Below are positions 36,801-42,875 of a stretch of DNA of 64,000 nt, in pieces. Source of the DNA: Canna indica (Eukaryota > Streptophyta > Magnoliopsida > Zingiberales > Cannaceae). The stretch covers positions 50,858,001 to 50,922,000 of the forward strand of contig CP136895.1 of NCBI GenBank assembly GCA_034359265.1, in the 5' to 3' direction. A program made the translations under genes and the position numbers. Numbering within the stretch: position 1 is the first letter of the stretch; each line of letters opens with the position of its first letter. The notes under the pieces are model-generated. The model was not told the origin of the DNA, searched no databases, and saw nothing but the letters and a program-made list of their open reading frames with translations.

Positions 36801-39740
36801 GTATTATGACACCCTCCTCTTCCTCTAATTCTCGCCAATACGGGTTATTGGCCCAAGATAAGGATTCTTCCCACAGACGGCGCCATCCTCACAGAACTTC
36901 AAGGACTATTAGCAATGGCCTACTTGCAGAAAGCCAGATTAGAACAATCTGCTGATAAATATGCTGAAGATGATATTAAACCTCTGACTCAACACATTAA
37001 AAATCTGGAGTCATGCCACAAAATGATCACCAGCAGCAGTACCAGCAACCTCTATTCCAGCACCAGATACGATCTAATCTGATAAAGAGATAAGGCCGAC
37101 AAGACGAATAAACAAGGACAATAATGCAAAAACATGATGGTGATGTTTTCCACTTTTGCGCTGGCCAGCACTACTTTATATGCTGGACACAGCTGTATGA
37201 ACAGTAAGAGTCATAATGGAGATTCTCGTCCTGTAAAAGCTAATCAAGTGAATGGACGATGGGGCCCAATGAGCACCCGCACTCACTTATTGAGCCTCTT
37301 CGAGAGACTTCTCCCTTCCTTATAAATAGGTGTGACTATGGAATTGCAGAACATACTCCGGAACCACCGAAGAGTTCTACTTTTCCCTCTGTAATCTTAT
37401 TTCTTAATCAAGTTCTTGAAGCTTTCAAGCTATTTCCCTTTCCTCAAGTTGTTCCTGTGTTTTCAATAACCCGCGACCAATTTGAGAAGCACGCTTCCCG
37501 TTTTATCTTGGTATCAGAGCTATTTCCGATCAAGGTACACACACTTTGTCTAAATATCAAGTTTTATATACACTTAAATTGTTGGACGCGTATATTGTTT
37601 TCTGTAAACCAACCTTAAGATAGGCGATAACGAGGGTGGCAGTACTCACACATAGAGGAAGAATCCCGCTACGTTCGTAATCTTAAGACCAACTTAGAGA
37701 AAACAATCAATCGTCCTTTAAATTAAGTTATATAAAGCTTAGTATTTACTCTTTCATGAGCGATTGGAAATTAACTGCTGCTAGCACTTCATACACACAA
37801 GCTTTACAAGCTACAGAAAATCTTGGCAGTCCAGCAATTGGATTTGTCTCATTAAACACTACAAACCTTCAGAAACCATCTGAAGTTATTGTTAAACAGC
37901 TGAACGTCCTTATTCAGCTCACTGTTAAAATCAAAGAAGAGCTTGACGCTCTCAAACTTGAGGTCAAGCATCTGAAAGAAGCTAAAGCTAAAAGCTTAGC
38001 TAACCCTGACGATCTTGCGAGCTCTATAGACTCGCTTACAAAAGATCTACAGAAACTGCAACTGGGTGAACAACCCAAAACCACAATTCCAAAACTTAAG
38101 GGAAAACTTTACGTATTTAAAGACCCTAAAGTCATTTTGGAAGAAGAAAGAGCCAAACTAAGAAAATGAGTAGTACTCTGGTTCAGTGGTGATGACTACA
38201 AATGCTGTATCAAAGGGGTAGTCATTGTAGTCTATGGCAAGTTTTGTAGCGTGTCCTGATTCTCCTTCAGAGAAAGAGCAGATTCCTTCACTGTCAAGTT
38301 CATCGAGATCGACTGAGACAACGTCCCAGTCATTAGTGAGGTCCAAGTTTTCCATAACCGCTGCTCGTGCAATGTTTCCATGTTTACCCTTGCAGTCGCG
38401 GGCGAAGTGACCTTCCTCCCCGCAAATGAAACATTTGCACTTGCGAACTTTATCTGCATACTTACGTTTAAAGATTCGCACATGCGTAGGTTGGGGAGGG
38501 GTTTGCAAATGCGTAGGTTCTATTGTTTTCAGCAAGAGTGCGGGTGCTCATTGGGCCCCATCGTCCATTCACTTGATTAGCCTTTACAGGACGAGAATCT
38601 CCATTATGACTCTTACTGTTCATTAGCCTTTACTGCTGCTGGTGATCATTTTGTGGCATGACTCCAGATTTTTAATGTGTTGAGTCAGAGGTTTAATATC
38701 ATCTTCAGCATATTTATCAGCAGATTGTTCTAATCTGGCTTTCTGCAAGTAGGCCATTGCTAATAGTCCTTGAAGTTCTGTGAGGACATCTTCTTTGATT
38801 TCAACAGTGAGCTGAATAAGGACGTTCAGCTGTTTAACAATAACTTCAGATGGTTTCTGAAGGTTTGTAGTGTTTAATGAGACAAATCCAATTGCTGGAC
38901 TGCCAAGATTTTCTGTAGCTTGTAAAGCTCGATGGTTTCTGAAGGTTTGTAGTGTTTAATGAGACAAATCCAATTGCTGGACTGCCAAGATTTTCTGTAG
39001 CTTGTAAAGCTTGTGTGTATGAAGTGCTAGCAGCAGTTAATTTCCAATCGCTCATGAAAGAGTAAATACTAAGCTTTATATATAGAAGGCTCGATTAGGC
39101 TCGATTAGGCTCGTGAGCCGCTTGAGCCGAGTATAGGTTAGCTCGAACTCGGCTCGCTCGCATGTCTGGTTCGGCTCGAGCTCGATAAGTTCGAGTCGAG
39201 TTCGAGTTTTTACCGAATCAATCTCGAGTAGCTCGCGAGCGGCTTGGCTTGCTTACACCCCTACTTTAGAGTACTTATAGGTCTGGGAAAAGCAAAATTA
39301 TTATTAAGAAAGTAGGATTCTAATTTCTTCTCTTTTGATATAGTCACTAAGAAATGTCTATGCAGGGGAGCTGTTGGACAACCAAGGCTGCTGGTTCCAG
39401 TTGTTCTAGTAATGATGTATAATAGGTGGAATGGGTAAGTATGCTACACTGTCTACACCAATTCTAGGTTAATATTTGAAAGATTTGCAAGAGACAACTG
39501 AAAATCATTCCATTCATAAGGACAAGCGTCTTTCATCTCTCATCATCAGAGGATTCTTCTTCTTTTTTCATTTTCCTCAAATGTCTGATTGCTTCACTGC
39601 AAAGCAGGATATTAGTGCCAAATTATGGCTTCATGCAGTTGGAGTTGATACCAATGCTCGTTGGATTTTTCACATACAAGGTTGCTACTTTTGCCCAGGC
39701 TATTGAGGAAACCCTCAATGTAGTTGACAAAAGGAGCTAA
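12852..39740 (+). CDS. CGL160: CGL160-like chloroplast ATP synthase assembly factor, 346 aa, nine exons
   Basis: Exons are 12852-13175, 13260-13312, 13415-13511, 13634-13732, 14059-14139, 14324-14415, 15053-15145, 39366-39434 and 39608-39740. All junctions are GT...AG, phases agree, and the sum is 1041 nt with TAA at 39738. The protein has a short transit-like N terminus, the block KWSTGVAPGEYGGPPTT, then KYWGG, WRFVPTRREQAKWDRA, and a C-terminal AtpI/UncI-like membrane part (GAGLIGSLVYIRMLGN; LLVPVVLVMMYNRWNG; LIPMLVGFFTYK). I recognise this as CGL160, a green-lineage thylakoid protein that helps assemble the chloroplast CF1Fo ATP synthase; that identity is from memory of the family. An upstream in-frame ATG at 12735 exists, but 12852 fits the family length. 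Intron 7 (15146-39365, 24.2 kb) contains the hAT/virus insertion; its splice sites are intact. Confidence 0.85.
15948..15955. repeat. Left target-site duplication of the 23.3-kb hAT
   Basis: CTTTAGAG, identical to 39264-39271. Confidence 0.9.
15956..16225. repeat. Left terminal region of the hAT, GAGCC-rich
   Basis: After the TIR come many copies of GAGCCGAGC and CTCGAGCTC in both orientations up to about 16150, then AT-rich sequence. The first viral sequence is a short antisense reverse-transcriptase piece at about 16225-16255, joined to sense movement-protein sequence. Confidence 0.75.
16302..21590 (+). CDS. Endogenous badnavirus-like polyprotein (ORF3), 1762 codons open, movement-protein part truncated
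   Basis: Endogenous Caulimoviridae copy. The open frame begins inside the movement-protein region: viral sequence reads in frame from about 16258 and the present ATG is internal to the original protein. Domains in order: end of movement protein (1-90); acidic linker (about 130-230); capsid region with zinc knuckle CFICGEEGHFARDC (568-581); second Cys-rich region (about 669-718) with paired CxxC motifs; pepsin-like retroviral protease with DTGA at 866-869; reverse transcriptase with YIDD at 1213-1216; RNase H with acidic residues near 1362-1364, 1433 and 1482; then an acidic, coiled-coil C-terminal tail of about 275 residues. This order is that of badnavirus and tungrovirus ORF3. No internal stop or frameshift is seen, which suggests recent integration. 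It cannot give a complete polyprotein because the N-terminal part is absent here. Confidence 0.9.
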   Translation: MTLSIHDFREHIQLVVQTHGYDGWQGGESNLLLSRSLIGRLSNNSHTNFRYNVQHVADHLASRGIRAIPGQPRTTASLQGRQWVIRPAILPNPQNPQTANIQTRSDGALMLNFTNYTTAPDTAMKLTEEEDDLAQESINVLTCDDDYWFEEERDWDEEYHFEEKDEKAFQNLWSLQVDDKEADENSNTEVPPKWDTSETDDEDEDEDSSDFYNYYSEKYNTGKQEEEIEQAAYTAELDYPMIKELIQKTETAFSTAESSTTRVPREPIMGPAQYPPGRVTPQLPQSIPTITTRIGKLRGGYSKHHSEAYNLPTAQANAGAILVLPENVGQYADVISRWDSITLNLLNERNWPDNKSKMCYVENLLGEIEKKAWIQWRMAYPAEYDEITGIAEDPQNILSQVRRMFLMEDPTTGSTEEQTRAYEDLERLSCHHIKDLLSYINDFKILAAKSGRLFVSTEISDKFFKKMPPILGRELETAFFAKYPGCQVGLFPRMHFTYNYIEDQCKKAALARGLKDLSICAQIPIPGYYQKEKKYGLRKSTSYKGKPHNTHVRIFKRKYADKVRKCKCFICGEEGHFARDCKGKHGNIARAAVMENLDLTNDWDVVSVDLDEPDSEGICSFSEGESGHATKLAIDYNDYPFDTTFVVITTEPEYSWRVKITLPTEMRECFHTWEDNTDVTKGCDRCTMCKEPTNPNMRSHCRKCLLTVCPMCSRFCLGRKIVIKRAPLRPYDEKDTLIKELLEYVTFLLTENERVKQELNEVQLSKDLKTLKEEFEGLNINKDREKEKGKSAWINEDEEEITLKTPGIIFREAASKAALESVSEDDITSIYQGIHKGRRVLNRLYNMEIIMEIPNVKPFKVQAILDTGATVCCIDQDSIPSESLEPSAFPIQINGVNSQQVAKMRLKGGLMSIEDNKFKIPFTYAFPMGKRDGIQMLIGCNFIRAMQGGVRIEEQIVTFYKKVTTINTRLDTEITNSASIEELNLSEEEYLEVQNAVAYDKFQESISFKQKFSPLLNRLKEQGFIGENPAQHWAKNQITCKLDIINPDLTIQDKPLKHITPLMREQYDRHVKALLKIGAIRPSASRHRTMAIIVNSGTTVDPTTGKEVRGKERMVFNYRTLNDNTHKDQYSLLGINTILKRIGNSRIFSKFDLKSGFHQVAMDIESIPWTAFIVPGGLYEWLVMPFGLKNAPAIFQRKMDQCFAGTEEFIAVYIDDILVFSETEKEHARHLEAMLKICEKWGLVLSPTKMKLATQEIEFLGAIIGNSKIKLQPHIIKKIISFDTEQLKSKTGLRSWLGLLNYARSYIPNLGTLLGPLYSKTGPQGDKRLKPSDLQLIAKIKTVVQALPDLELPAPGAHIILETDGCKEGWGGVCKWKPMKNDPRSMERVCAYASGKFPVTKSAIDAEIFACMETLRALKIHYLDQKEITLRTDCQAIISFYNKSASTKPSRVRWLNFLDYITGTGVQINFEHIDGKLNSLADALSRLTVHLIQIQEPADSVNQYLVQLEEALKEAKTNPPPQRIIQQLSKAVIQIEQSLSTQIAKMAVTDWTNETADDLEDNAEAISILLEEFVDQDDAYDYHNYYPENSFYYGSPVHRDEVPYYENYMTEFRRMMNEEAPRVEEAPAAKTAIEQRIEENTDNWPRWANNPYWRELEEEEGVIIRYANYDQPPSEEFEATRDQEFEKMMSKLRLEQPESSNQEKPEITLEDRESDFKLWKEEEKILERAMKRLVKRLRTAEEEIEEMKEKFRKEHRPSKDDN
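21608..21727 (+). promoter_or_regulatory. Run of four regularly spaced hairpins between viral ORF3 and ORF4
   Basis: Four inverted repeats start at 21608, 21642, 21676 and 21710, an exact 34-nt period. Stems are GGGGG/CCCCC, CGGGA/TCCCG, CAGGG/CCCTG and AGGGG/CCCCT, each 5 bp with an A-rich loop of 8-9 nt. They are separated by a conserved TTAACAAAT-type spacer. The stem sequences differ from unit to unit while pairing is kept, so the structure rather than the sequence appears conserved. The location just before ORF4 suggests a role in translation or RNA structure; that role is inference. Confidence 0.7.
21773..22207 (+). CDS. Viral ORF4, 144 aa, unassigned helical protein
   Basis: The ORF starts 182 nt after the ORF3 stop, beyond the hairpin array, with an in-frame second ATG two codons later. 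The product is almost all predicted helix, rich in Leu, Glu, Lys and Gln (EEVDEWNNKLIHIHQEQ, LQKARLEQSADKY), with three Cys and no transmembrane segment. Badnaviruses normally have nothing of this kind downstream of ORF3, whereas tungrovirus has an unrelated larger ORF4. The helical WNNKL...HI...LTELQGLL pattern loosely recalls badnavirus ORF1, which is otherwise missing here. Further copies occur in antisense in the tandem array, all open. Confidence 0.7.
   Translation: MQMIIDQLKQLADACRKTYATTKRAIMTSQHWAVLSGSKKLEEVERLSCNLMYGEIYSLEEVDEWNNKLIHIHQEQTRIVLTELQGLLAMAYLQKARLEQSADKYAEDDIKPLTQHIKNLESCHKMITSSSTSNLYSSTRYDLI
22446..22453 (+). promoter_or_regulatory. Pararetrovirus promoter TATA box
   Basis: TATAAATA lies about 190 bp upstream of the primer-binding site position, where the pregenomic RNA promoter of badnaviruses is found. 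The sequence upstream (22250-22440) is non-coding and recurs with every promoter copy in the cluster. Confidence 0.75.
23203..23214 (-). promoter_or_regulatory. tRNA-Met primer-binding site, antisense copy
   Basis: TGGTATCAGAGC on the minus strand, complementary to the 3' end of initiator tRNA-Met, the minus-strand DNA primer of Caulimoviridae. Viral leader follows to the left. Confidence 0.85.
23267..23551 (-). pseudogene. Antisense fragment of viral movement protein
   Basis: A 94-codon frame on the minus strand matches 16258-16530 in the sense copy. It reads LAYAAPDMTLSIHD and continues to RAIPGQPRTT, a conserved part of badnavirus movement proteins. It stops where the fragment joins leader sequence. 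It is only a piece. Confidence 0.85.
23920..24354 (-). CDS. Viral ORF4 copy, array unit 1
   Basis: Full 144-codon copy of the ORF at 21773-22207, in reverse. One residue differs from the sense copy (SGSQKLEE against SGSKKLEE). Open, but with no intact viral promoter directly upstream on this strand. Confidence 0.6.
   Translation of the reverse strand: MQMIIDQLKQLADACRKTYATTKRAIMTSQHWAVLSGSQKLEEVERLSCNLMYGEIYSLEEVDEWNNKLIHIHQEQTRIVLTELQGLLAMAYLQKARLEQSADKYAEDDIKPLTQHIKNLESCHKMITSSSTSNLYSSTRYDLI
24689..25264 (-). pseudogene. Viral Cys-rich capsid-end fragment fused to reversed tail sequence
   Basis: A 191-codon minus-strand frame starts at the residues just after the zinc knuckle, keeps the second Cys-rich region with its CxxC pairs, then runs into the polyprotein tail read backwards (FFNFFFC). 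It recurs at 27272, 29855 and 32438. It is an accidental chimera of two fragments. Confidence 0.75.
25283..25972 (-). pseudogene. Chimeric viral frame: reversed pre-RT, RT core, acidic linker
   Basis: A 229-codon open frame on the minus strand joins three fragments: sense pre-RT sequence read backwards, an RT fragment containing YIDD, and the acidic linker near the polyprotein N terminus. The last two are in their native frame. Repeats at 27866, 30449 and 33032. It lacks most of the RT palm and is not a functional enzyme. Confidence 0.75.
26257..26264 (-). promoter_or_regulatory. Antisense viral promoter TATA box in the array (unit 1 of 4)
   Basis: TATAAATA on the minus strand within the promoter block. 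Copies are at 28840-28847, 31423-31430 and 34006-34013. If active, these would transcribe leftward from the end of each unit. Confidence 0.6.
26420..29002. repeat. Array unit 2
   Basis: Complete unit; appears identical to unit 1 by eye. Confidence 0.9.
26503..26937 (-). CDS. Viral ORF4 copy, array unit 2
   Basis: Same as the copy in unit 1. On this strand the next unit's antisense promoter block lies beyond other fragments. Confidence 0.6.
   Translation of the reverse strand: MQMIIDQLKQLADACRKTYATTKRAIMTSQHWAVLSGSQKLEEVERLSCNLMYGEIYSLEEVDEWNNKLIHIHQEQTRIVLTELQGLLAMAYLQKARLEQSADKYAEDDIKPLTQHIKNLESCHKMITSSSTSNLYSSTRYDLI
29003..31585. repeat. Array unit 3
   Basis: Complete unit; appears identical to units 1 and 2 by eye. 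Confidence 0.9.
29086..29520 (-). CDS. Viral ORF4 copy, array unit 3
   Basis: Same protein as units 1 and 2, no stop. Confidence 0.6.
   Translation of the reverse strand: MQMIIDQLKQLADACRKTYATTKRAIMTSQHWAVLSGSQKLEEVERLSCNLMYGEIYSLEEVDEWNNKLIHIHQEQTRIVLTELQGLLAMAYLQKARLEQSADKYAEDDIKPLTQHIKNLESCHKMITSSSTSNLYSSTRYDLI
31586..34168. repeat. Array unit 4
   Basis: Complete unit; appears identical to the others by eye. Confidence 0.9.
31669..32103 (-). CDS. Viral ORF4 copy, array unit 4
   Basis: Same protein as the other units. A fifth, 5'-truncated copy is at 34252-34560. Confidence 0.6.
   Translation of the reverse strand: MQMIIDQLKQLADACRKTYATTKRAIMTSQHWAVLSGSQKLEEVERLSCNLMYGEIYSLEEVDEWNNKLIHIHQEQTRIVLTELQGLLAMAYLQKARLEQSADKYAEDDIKPLTQHIKNLESCHKMITSSSTSNLYSSTRYDLI
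34169..34596. repeat. Array partial unit 5
   Basis: 428 bp of the antisense ORF4 part of the unit, ending at CCAGTG where it joins an antisense Cys-rich fragment. One base differs from the other copies (near 34350). Confidence 0.85.
34948..35460 (+). pseudogene. Sense fragment of the viral polyprotein C-terminal tail
   Basis: Matches 21078-21590 without an obvious difference, including the stop. Upstream an accidental open frame continues into reversed acidic-linker sequence. Confidence 0.85.
35478..35597 (+). promoter_or_regulatory. Second copy of the four-hairpin array
   Basis: Same four hairpins at the same 34-nt spacing (starts 35478, 35512, 35546, 35580), no base differing from 21608-21727. 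ORF4 here is cut after about 100 nt. Confidence 0.7.
37321..37328 (+). promoter_or_regulatory. Sense viral promoter TATA box, copy with leader attached
   Basis: TATAAATA, 180 bp upstream of an intact primer site. This is the one place where promoter, primer site, leader and ORF2 are still in natural order in sense orientation. Confidence 0.75.
37509..37520 (+). promoter_or_regulatory. tRNA-Met primer-binding site of the pararetrovirus
   Basis: TGGTATCAGAGC, complementary to initiator tRNA-Met. It marks the conventional zero point of a badnavirus genome. The leader that follows is about 235 nt, short for the group. Confidence 0.9.
37756..38169 (+). CDS. Viral ORF2-like protein (virion-associated), 137 aa
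   Basis: It starts MSDWKLTAASTSYTQAL; the following pattern of Ala, Thr and Leu residues, then PAIGFVSLN, is the conserved start of badnavirus ORF2. The middle is coiled coil (EELDALKLEVKHLKEAKAK) and the end is Lys-rich (PKVILEEERAKLRK), as in nucleic-acid-binding virion-associated proteins. It is the first ORF after the leader; no ORF1 precedes it. Right after the stop the sequence jumps to antisense capsid-region DNA, so the natural link to ORF3 is lost. Confidence 0.8.
   Translation: MSDWKLTAASTSYTQALQATENLGSPAIGFVSLNTTNLQKPSEVIVKQLNVLIQLTVKIKEELDALKLEVKHLKEAKAKSLANPDDLASSIDSLTKDLQKLQLGEQPKTTIPKLKGKLYVFKDPKVILEEERAKLRK
38170..39083. mobile_element. Last viral mosaic before the hAT right end
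   Basis: Antisense capsid end with zinc knuckle (38170-38490), a 26-bp sense RNase H piece, antisense promoter-upstream DNA (38536-38625), antisense ORF4 (38630-38790), and antisense ORF2 start and leader (38790-39083). The last contains a tandem duplication of about 82 bp (GATGGTTTCTGAAGG at 38849 and 38931). Confidence 0.8.
39084..39263. repeat. Right terminal region of the hAT, GAGCC-rich
   Basis: Starts with GGCTCGATTAGGCTCG repeats and ends in the TIR TTACACCCCTA. It mirrors the motif content of the left end. Confidence 0.8.
39264..39271. repeat. Right target-site duplication of the 23.3-kb hAT
   Basis: CTTTAGAG, identical to 15948-15955; the sequence on either side continues as ordinary CGL160 intron. 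Confidence 0.9.
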
Positions 39741-40917
39741 TTGTGAAGAAGATTTTCTCAGTCATAGCAGACATTTTTACAAGCTGAAGGTCCAACTCCT
39801 GCAAGTATTGCTTTGTTGACAACAGTAGCATTAAGAACTTGCAAGGGTAATGGTAGGTAGCTGATGTTGACGACACTGGAGGTATTTATTTTATGGGCAT
39901 GTATGCGGAAGAAATACCAAGGTGTTATCAAAGGAAAAATATCTCAATGGTGCCATTTCAATTCAAACATTAAATTTTTGCATGACATTGGAACAAATCA
40001 TCAATCTGACTGTCCTTTTGCTGCCATGAACTTTTAATCTAATTCTGCATGCATGGAATCTCTTATCAATGAGGTTGATGGGCTAAACTTTAACTCAAAT
40101 ATGATGAATCAATGCTAATTTAATTATGTAGTGGAAAGTCATTAAGAAAGAGCAGGAAAGTCACTTCTTTTTTTACTTGGAATGGAATGAAAATTGTATT
40201 ATGTGCTTAAGTCCTATCTTTGTCAATGAAAAAAATATTTTTCAAATTAAAAATTACTAAATATAAATTAATAAAAAAACAATATATTTTGCATATAAGT
40301 TCTTTAGTTTATGATCTCCATAATTTAGTCTTTAAAAATTAAATAATATATTTTCAAAAACTAAATAAAAAGATCTACATTAGTATTTTTTTGTATTTAA
40401 GCTTTTAATATTATGAACTTTATATTTTAATCATTTTTCAAAGAAGGATCATTGAGAATATTTTGTCGTTTAATTACTGGGAAACAATGTGCTAATAGTA
40501 ACATACTTAGCTTGTTATTCTATCACCAGCTTGCTTCCTTTTTGATGTCTGCTGTTTGATGGTATTCTCCTAGACTGGTCCAAACTATGAGTACTTTTAG
40601 ATAGGGTAAGTATAATTGACGACTGTGTTTCATATGTCTATTTTTCTTGGACCCCCTTCTCATCTTGTCAACAATGAAGAACTCAAAAATCATAATCAGG
40701 ATAAAGAAATTCATTTATTTACACTGAAAAATAAAATGAATTCTTATCAACAATGTCCTAAAAACAAATTTTATAAAAAATTGACCTCATTTTGGGTCTT
40801 TCTTTTTTTTAAAAGAAAAAAAATCAAAATAAGATTAACCAATAATTTAAGCAGAATCAGATTAATCAGATTTTGCTGGTCTAGAAACATTGCATATAGC
40901 TTGATTAATTTTTTTAG
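39741..40917. other. 3' flank of CGL160
   Basis: 3' UTR and AT-rich intergenic sequence. No gene or repeat recognised. Confidence 0.5.
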
Positions 40918-40996
40918 GATTATTAGACGAAAATGACCTCAATTTTTACGAATTTTTTAATTTTGGTCAATTCTTTGATTTGTATTAATTGTATAT

Positions 40997-42674
40997 TGAG
41001 TAAATTTCACGTATAGTCGTCAACTTGATACATCTTAATTATTATATCCTTCATCTTCATTTCATAAATCAAAACTTCTTAAATTTTGTAAAATATATAA
41101 GCCCCTATGATCGGCTAATGTAGGTTTGATGATGTGGCAGTCATGTCATCTTTGAAAATTTTCATAGATGGTCCCTGTACTTGATATTTCTTAAGTATTG
41201 TATCATTCATCTTCACTTTATAAACCAAAATAAAAAAAAAAATCATAAAATATACATAACATATACAAATAAAAAATTCATGTCCTGGCCCGATCCCAAA
41301 AGATTCGTGCCCAACCCGGCCCGAAATATTTTGTACTCGGCCCGGCACAAAAAATTTCATGTCCGGCCCGGCCCGAAAAAATTCTTGCCCGGCTAGGCTG
41401 GGAAAAATTTGTGCTCGGCCTGGTCCAAAAAAATTTGTGCATTGGCCAACCTATCCCGGCCCGGCTCGGGCCGACCTGAAAAAATTTGTGCCCCGGCCCG
41501 ACCCGAAAAAAATTCATGCCCAGCCCAAAAAAAATCGTGCCCGACCCAACCTTGCCCAGAAAAATTCGTGCATTGCCCAGCCTGTCCTGACCCGGCTTGG
41601 GCCGACCCAAAAAAATTTCTGCCCGACCCGGCCCAAAAAAATTCATGCACGACCTGATCCGAAAAGTTTGTGCCCGGCCCTGCCTGAAAAAGTTCATGCC
41701 TGGCCCGGCCTAAAAAAAATTTGTGCCAGGCCTAGCCCGAAAAAATTCTTGCCCGGCCAGGCCGAAAAAATTTGTGCTATGTTAGGCCCGAAAAAATTCA
41801 TGCTCGGCTTGGTCCGGAAAAATTCGTGCATTGCCCAACTTGTCCCGGCCCCGCTCAGGACGACCCAAAAAACTTTATGCCCCGGCCCAACCCGAAAAAA
41901 TTCGTGCCCAACTCGGCCCAAAAAATTTCGTGTCCGGCCCGGCCCGAAAAATTTCGTGCCCGGCCAGGCACGAAAAAATTCTTGCCCAGCCAGGCCGAGA
42001 AAACTTTGTGATCGGCCCGGCCCAAAAAAATTCATGCATTGCACAGCCTGTCCCAGCTTGGCTCGGGTCGACCCGAAAAAATTTGTGTCCCGGCCCGATC
42101 CGAAAAAATTTGTGCCCAACCCAAAAAAAATCGTGCTCGTCCCAACCTTGCTCGGAAAAATTCATGCTTTGCCCAGCCTGTCCCGATCCGGCTTGGGCCG
42201 ACCCAAAAAAATTTGTGCTCAACCCGGACCAAAAAAATTTGTGCACGACCTGACCCGAAAAGTTTGTTCCCGGCCCTGCCCGAAAAAGTACGTGTTCGGC
42301 CCAGCCCAAAAAAATTTGTGCCCGGCTTGGCCCGAAAAAATTCTTGCCTGGCTAGGCCGAAAAAAATTCGTGCATTGCCCAACTTGTCCCGGCCCGGCCC
42401 AAAAAAATTCGTGCATTTTGTGAATTTTTTCTGGTTTTGGCTTATAAAGTGAAAATGAATGATATAGTACTTAAGAAATGCCAAGTTCAGGGACCATCTA
42501 TGAAATTTTTTAAAGATGACGTCACTGCCACGTGATGAAACATGCATTAGCCGATCATAGGGACTTATCAGATATATTTTACAAAGTTTAAGGAGTTTTG
42601 GTTTATGAAATGAAGATGAAGGATATAATAGTTAAGATGTGTCAAATTAAGGGACCATATGTGAAATTTACTCA
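40997..42674. mobile_element. Non-autonomous element with about 250-bp TIRs around a minisatellite
   Basis: Starts TGAGTAAATTTCAC and ends with its complement, flanked by TTGTATAT on both sides (40989-40996, 42675-42682). The inverted repeat extends about 250 bp inward on both arms (GTCCCTGTACTTG, CTTCATTTCATAAA, GTGGCAGT). It interrupts the left TIR of the Pack-MULE. An 8-bp duplication suggests hAT, while the long TIR looks Mutator-like; the class is uncertain. Confidence 0.75.
41275..42415 (+). repeat. GC-rich minisatellite, core CCCGGCCCGAAAAAATTCGTG
   Basis: Over 30 imperfect units of about 20-35 bp, each with a CCCGGCCCG-like block and an AAAAAATTCGTGC block. All three plus frames, and several minus frames, stay open for long stretches and give low-complexity Pro/Lys/Arg or Phe/Gly frames, as expected from a stop-poor repeat. 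Confidence 0.9.
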
Positions 42675-42838
42675 TTGTATATTAGAACTTTCAAATTGAT
42701 TTAAATAATGGCCATCCATTTGCGAATCGTGAGTATGGCCGTTATTTCGCTGACGTGGCGATCCAAAAATAATTTTAAAAAACCCCACTAGCCATGTCAG
42801 CTAGATGCACTCTGGTTACCTTCTAATATCCACCCGGT

Positions 42839-42875
<37 letters not shown>

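Larger units (their letters stand above)
34597..37508. mobile_element. Scrambled viral mosaic right of the array
   Basis: Blocks by eye: antisense Cys-rich (34597-34683); antisense acidic linker (34684-34947); sense polyprotein tail, hairpin array and ORF4 start (34948-35745); antisense RNase H (35745-36012); sense tail piece (36013-36137); antisense capsid (36137-36326); antisense RT (36327-36515); antisense tail (36516-36855); a non-viral filler of about 35 bp (36856-36891) with CCCACAGACGGCGCC; then sense ORF4 end, promoter and up to the primer site (36892-37508). A 337-codon chimeric minus-strand frame (35719-36732) spans several of these joins. Confidence 0.8.
15956..39263. mobile_element. 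hAT-type element with pararetrovirus cargo, 23.3 kb, in CGL160 intron 7
   Basis: The left end TAGGGGTGTAA (15956-15966) and right end TTACACCCCTA (39253-39263) are perfect 11-bp inverted repeats. They are flanked by identical 8-bp duplications CTTTAGAG (15948-15955 and 39264-39271). TIRs starting TAGGG plus an 8-bp duplication are the signature of hAT transposons. The terminal 180-270 bp on each side are dense in GAGCCGAGC and GCTCGAGC motifs, as in many plant non-autonomous hATs. Everything between about 16225 and 39083 is badnavirus-like DNA plus small fillers; no hAT transposase was seen. Either the virus integrated into a short hAT already in the intron, or the hAT carried the viral cargo there. 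Confidence 0.9.

Noticed and set aside
40909..40917. Clear 9-bp target duplication for the Pack-MULE
   Set aside because: The flanks TTTTTTTAG and TATTTTTTA agree at about six of nine positions only, in AT-rich DNA, so I do not claim it.
41359..42423. 354-codon open frame of Pro/Lys/Arg repeats
   Set aside because: It translates a minisatellite whose units lack stops in several frames on both strands; composition and frame redundancy show no selection for protein.
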